A DNA stretch of 64,000 bases, taken from assembly GCF_905163445.1 (NCBI RefSeq), contig NC_053180.1, forward strand, positions 19,768,701-19,832,700, read 5' to 3'. Within the stretch, counting starts at the first letter, position 1. Every line of letters starts with the position of its first letter. Both the position numbers and the translations under genes were made by a program. Origin of the DNA: Pararge aegeria. Taxonomy: Eukaryota > Arthropoda > Insecta > Lepidoptera > Nymphalidae. The notes below the pieces were generated by a model. The model saw only the letters and a list, made by a program, of their open reading frames with translations, did no database searches and was not told the DNA's origin. Positions 63,876 to 64,000 of the stretch are shown here, one piece after another.

Positions 63876-64000
63876 TCCCCTCTCACTCGGTTTCGCGGTT
63901 TCACAACTACCTTCATCCTGTAAAAATCATGTATCCATGTGCGCGTGCTAAAAAAAATATAAAGAATGAAAGGCCCAGGTATTCCGATATTCACTATAAT

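Overview
This is nuclear DNA from an insect, almost certainly a lepidopteran and probably a nymphalid (perhaps satyrine) butterfly. That rests on the AT-rich, intron-poor, repeat-saturated composition and on several tRNA-derived SINE families and LINE 3' ends that I recognise as butterfly/moth repeats. The species is not determinable from the window. There is no bacterial gene organisation, no CRISPR array and no rRNA. All tRNA-like sequences I see are SINE heads or degenerate remnants, not functional tRNA genes.

One protein gene stands out. It lies on the + strand at about 30623-35525 and I model it as three coding exons: a signal-peptide exon (30623-30701), a very long exon (33076-34486) and a short last exon (35435-35525). 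The phases join cleanly (phase 1, then phase 2) into a 526-residue secreted protein. Its first ~30 mature residues and its last ~29 residues look like the two halves of one single-domain von Willebrand factor type C (SVWC, the Vago-like family) module. Between the halves sits an insert of about 440 residues: first a charged, helix-prone stretch, then a Tyr/Pro/Asn-rich stretch. No second confident protein gene is visible.

The other ~60 kb is a patchwork of transposon remnants. SINE-A has a GGCGCAGTGG head, ends in a GATGGCGATGTGTGTATTG block and a TTTA-type tail, and has 11 copies. SINE-B has a GATAGCCCAGTGGGTAG head, a CATCGTGAGGAAACCTGC body and an ATG-repeat tail, with about 18 copies or pieces. 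SINE-C has a CGACGACCTCNGTGGCGCA head and a TTGTAGTGGGATAAAA tail. SINE-D carries a B-box GTTCGAGTCC. There are also RTE-type and jockey-type LINE 3' ends, a Penelope-like element (GIY-YIG domain remnant plus many solo tails), two MITE-like families with terminal inverted repeats, and several dispersed repeats with no name I can give.

Structurally the window is notable for nested insertions (SINE-A in SINE-B, an unnamed repeat in SINE-A, an RTE tail in a Penelope tail with a 7-bp target duplication). It also holds many perfect or near-perfect inverted repeats, a 204-bp direct repeat that exactly brackets a 230-bp MITE, and a 160-bp direct repeat pair differing at only two positions. All coordinates of repeat ends are estimates by eye unless stated.
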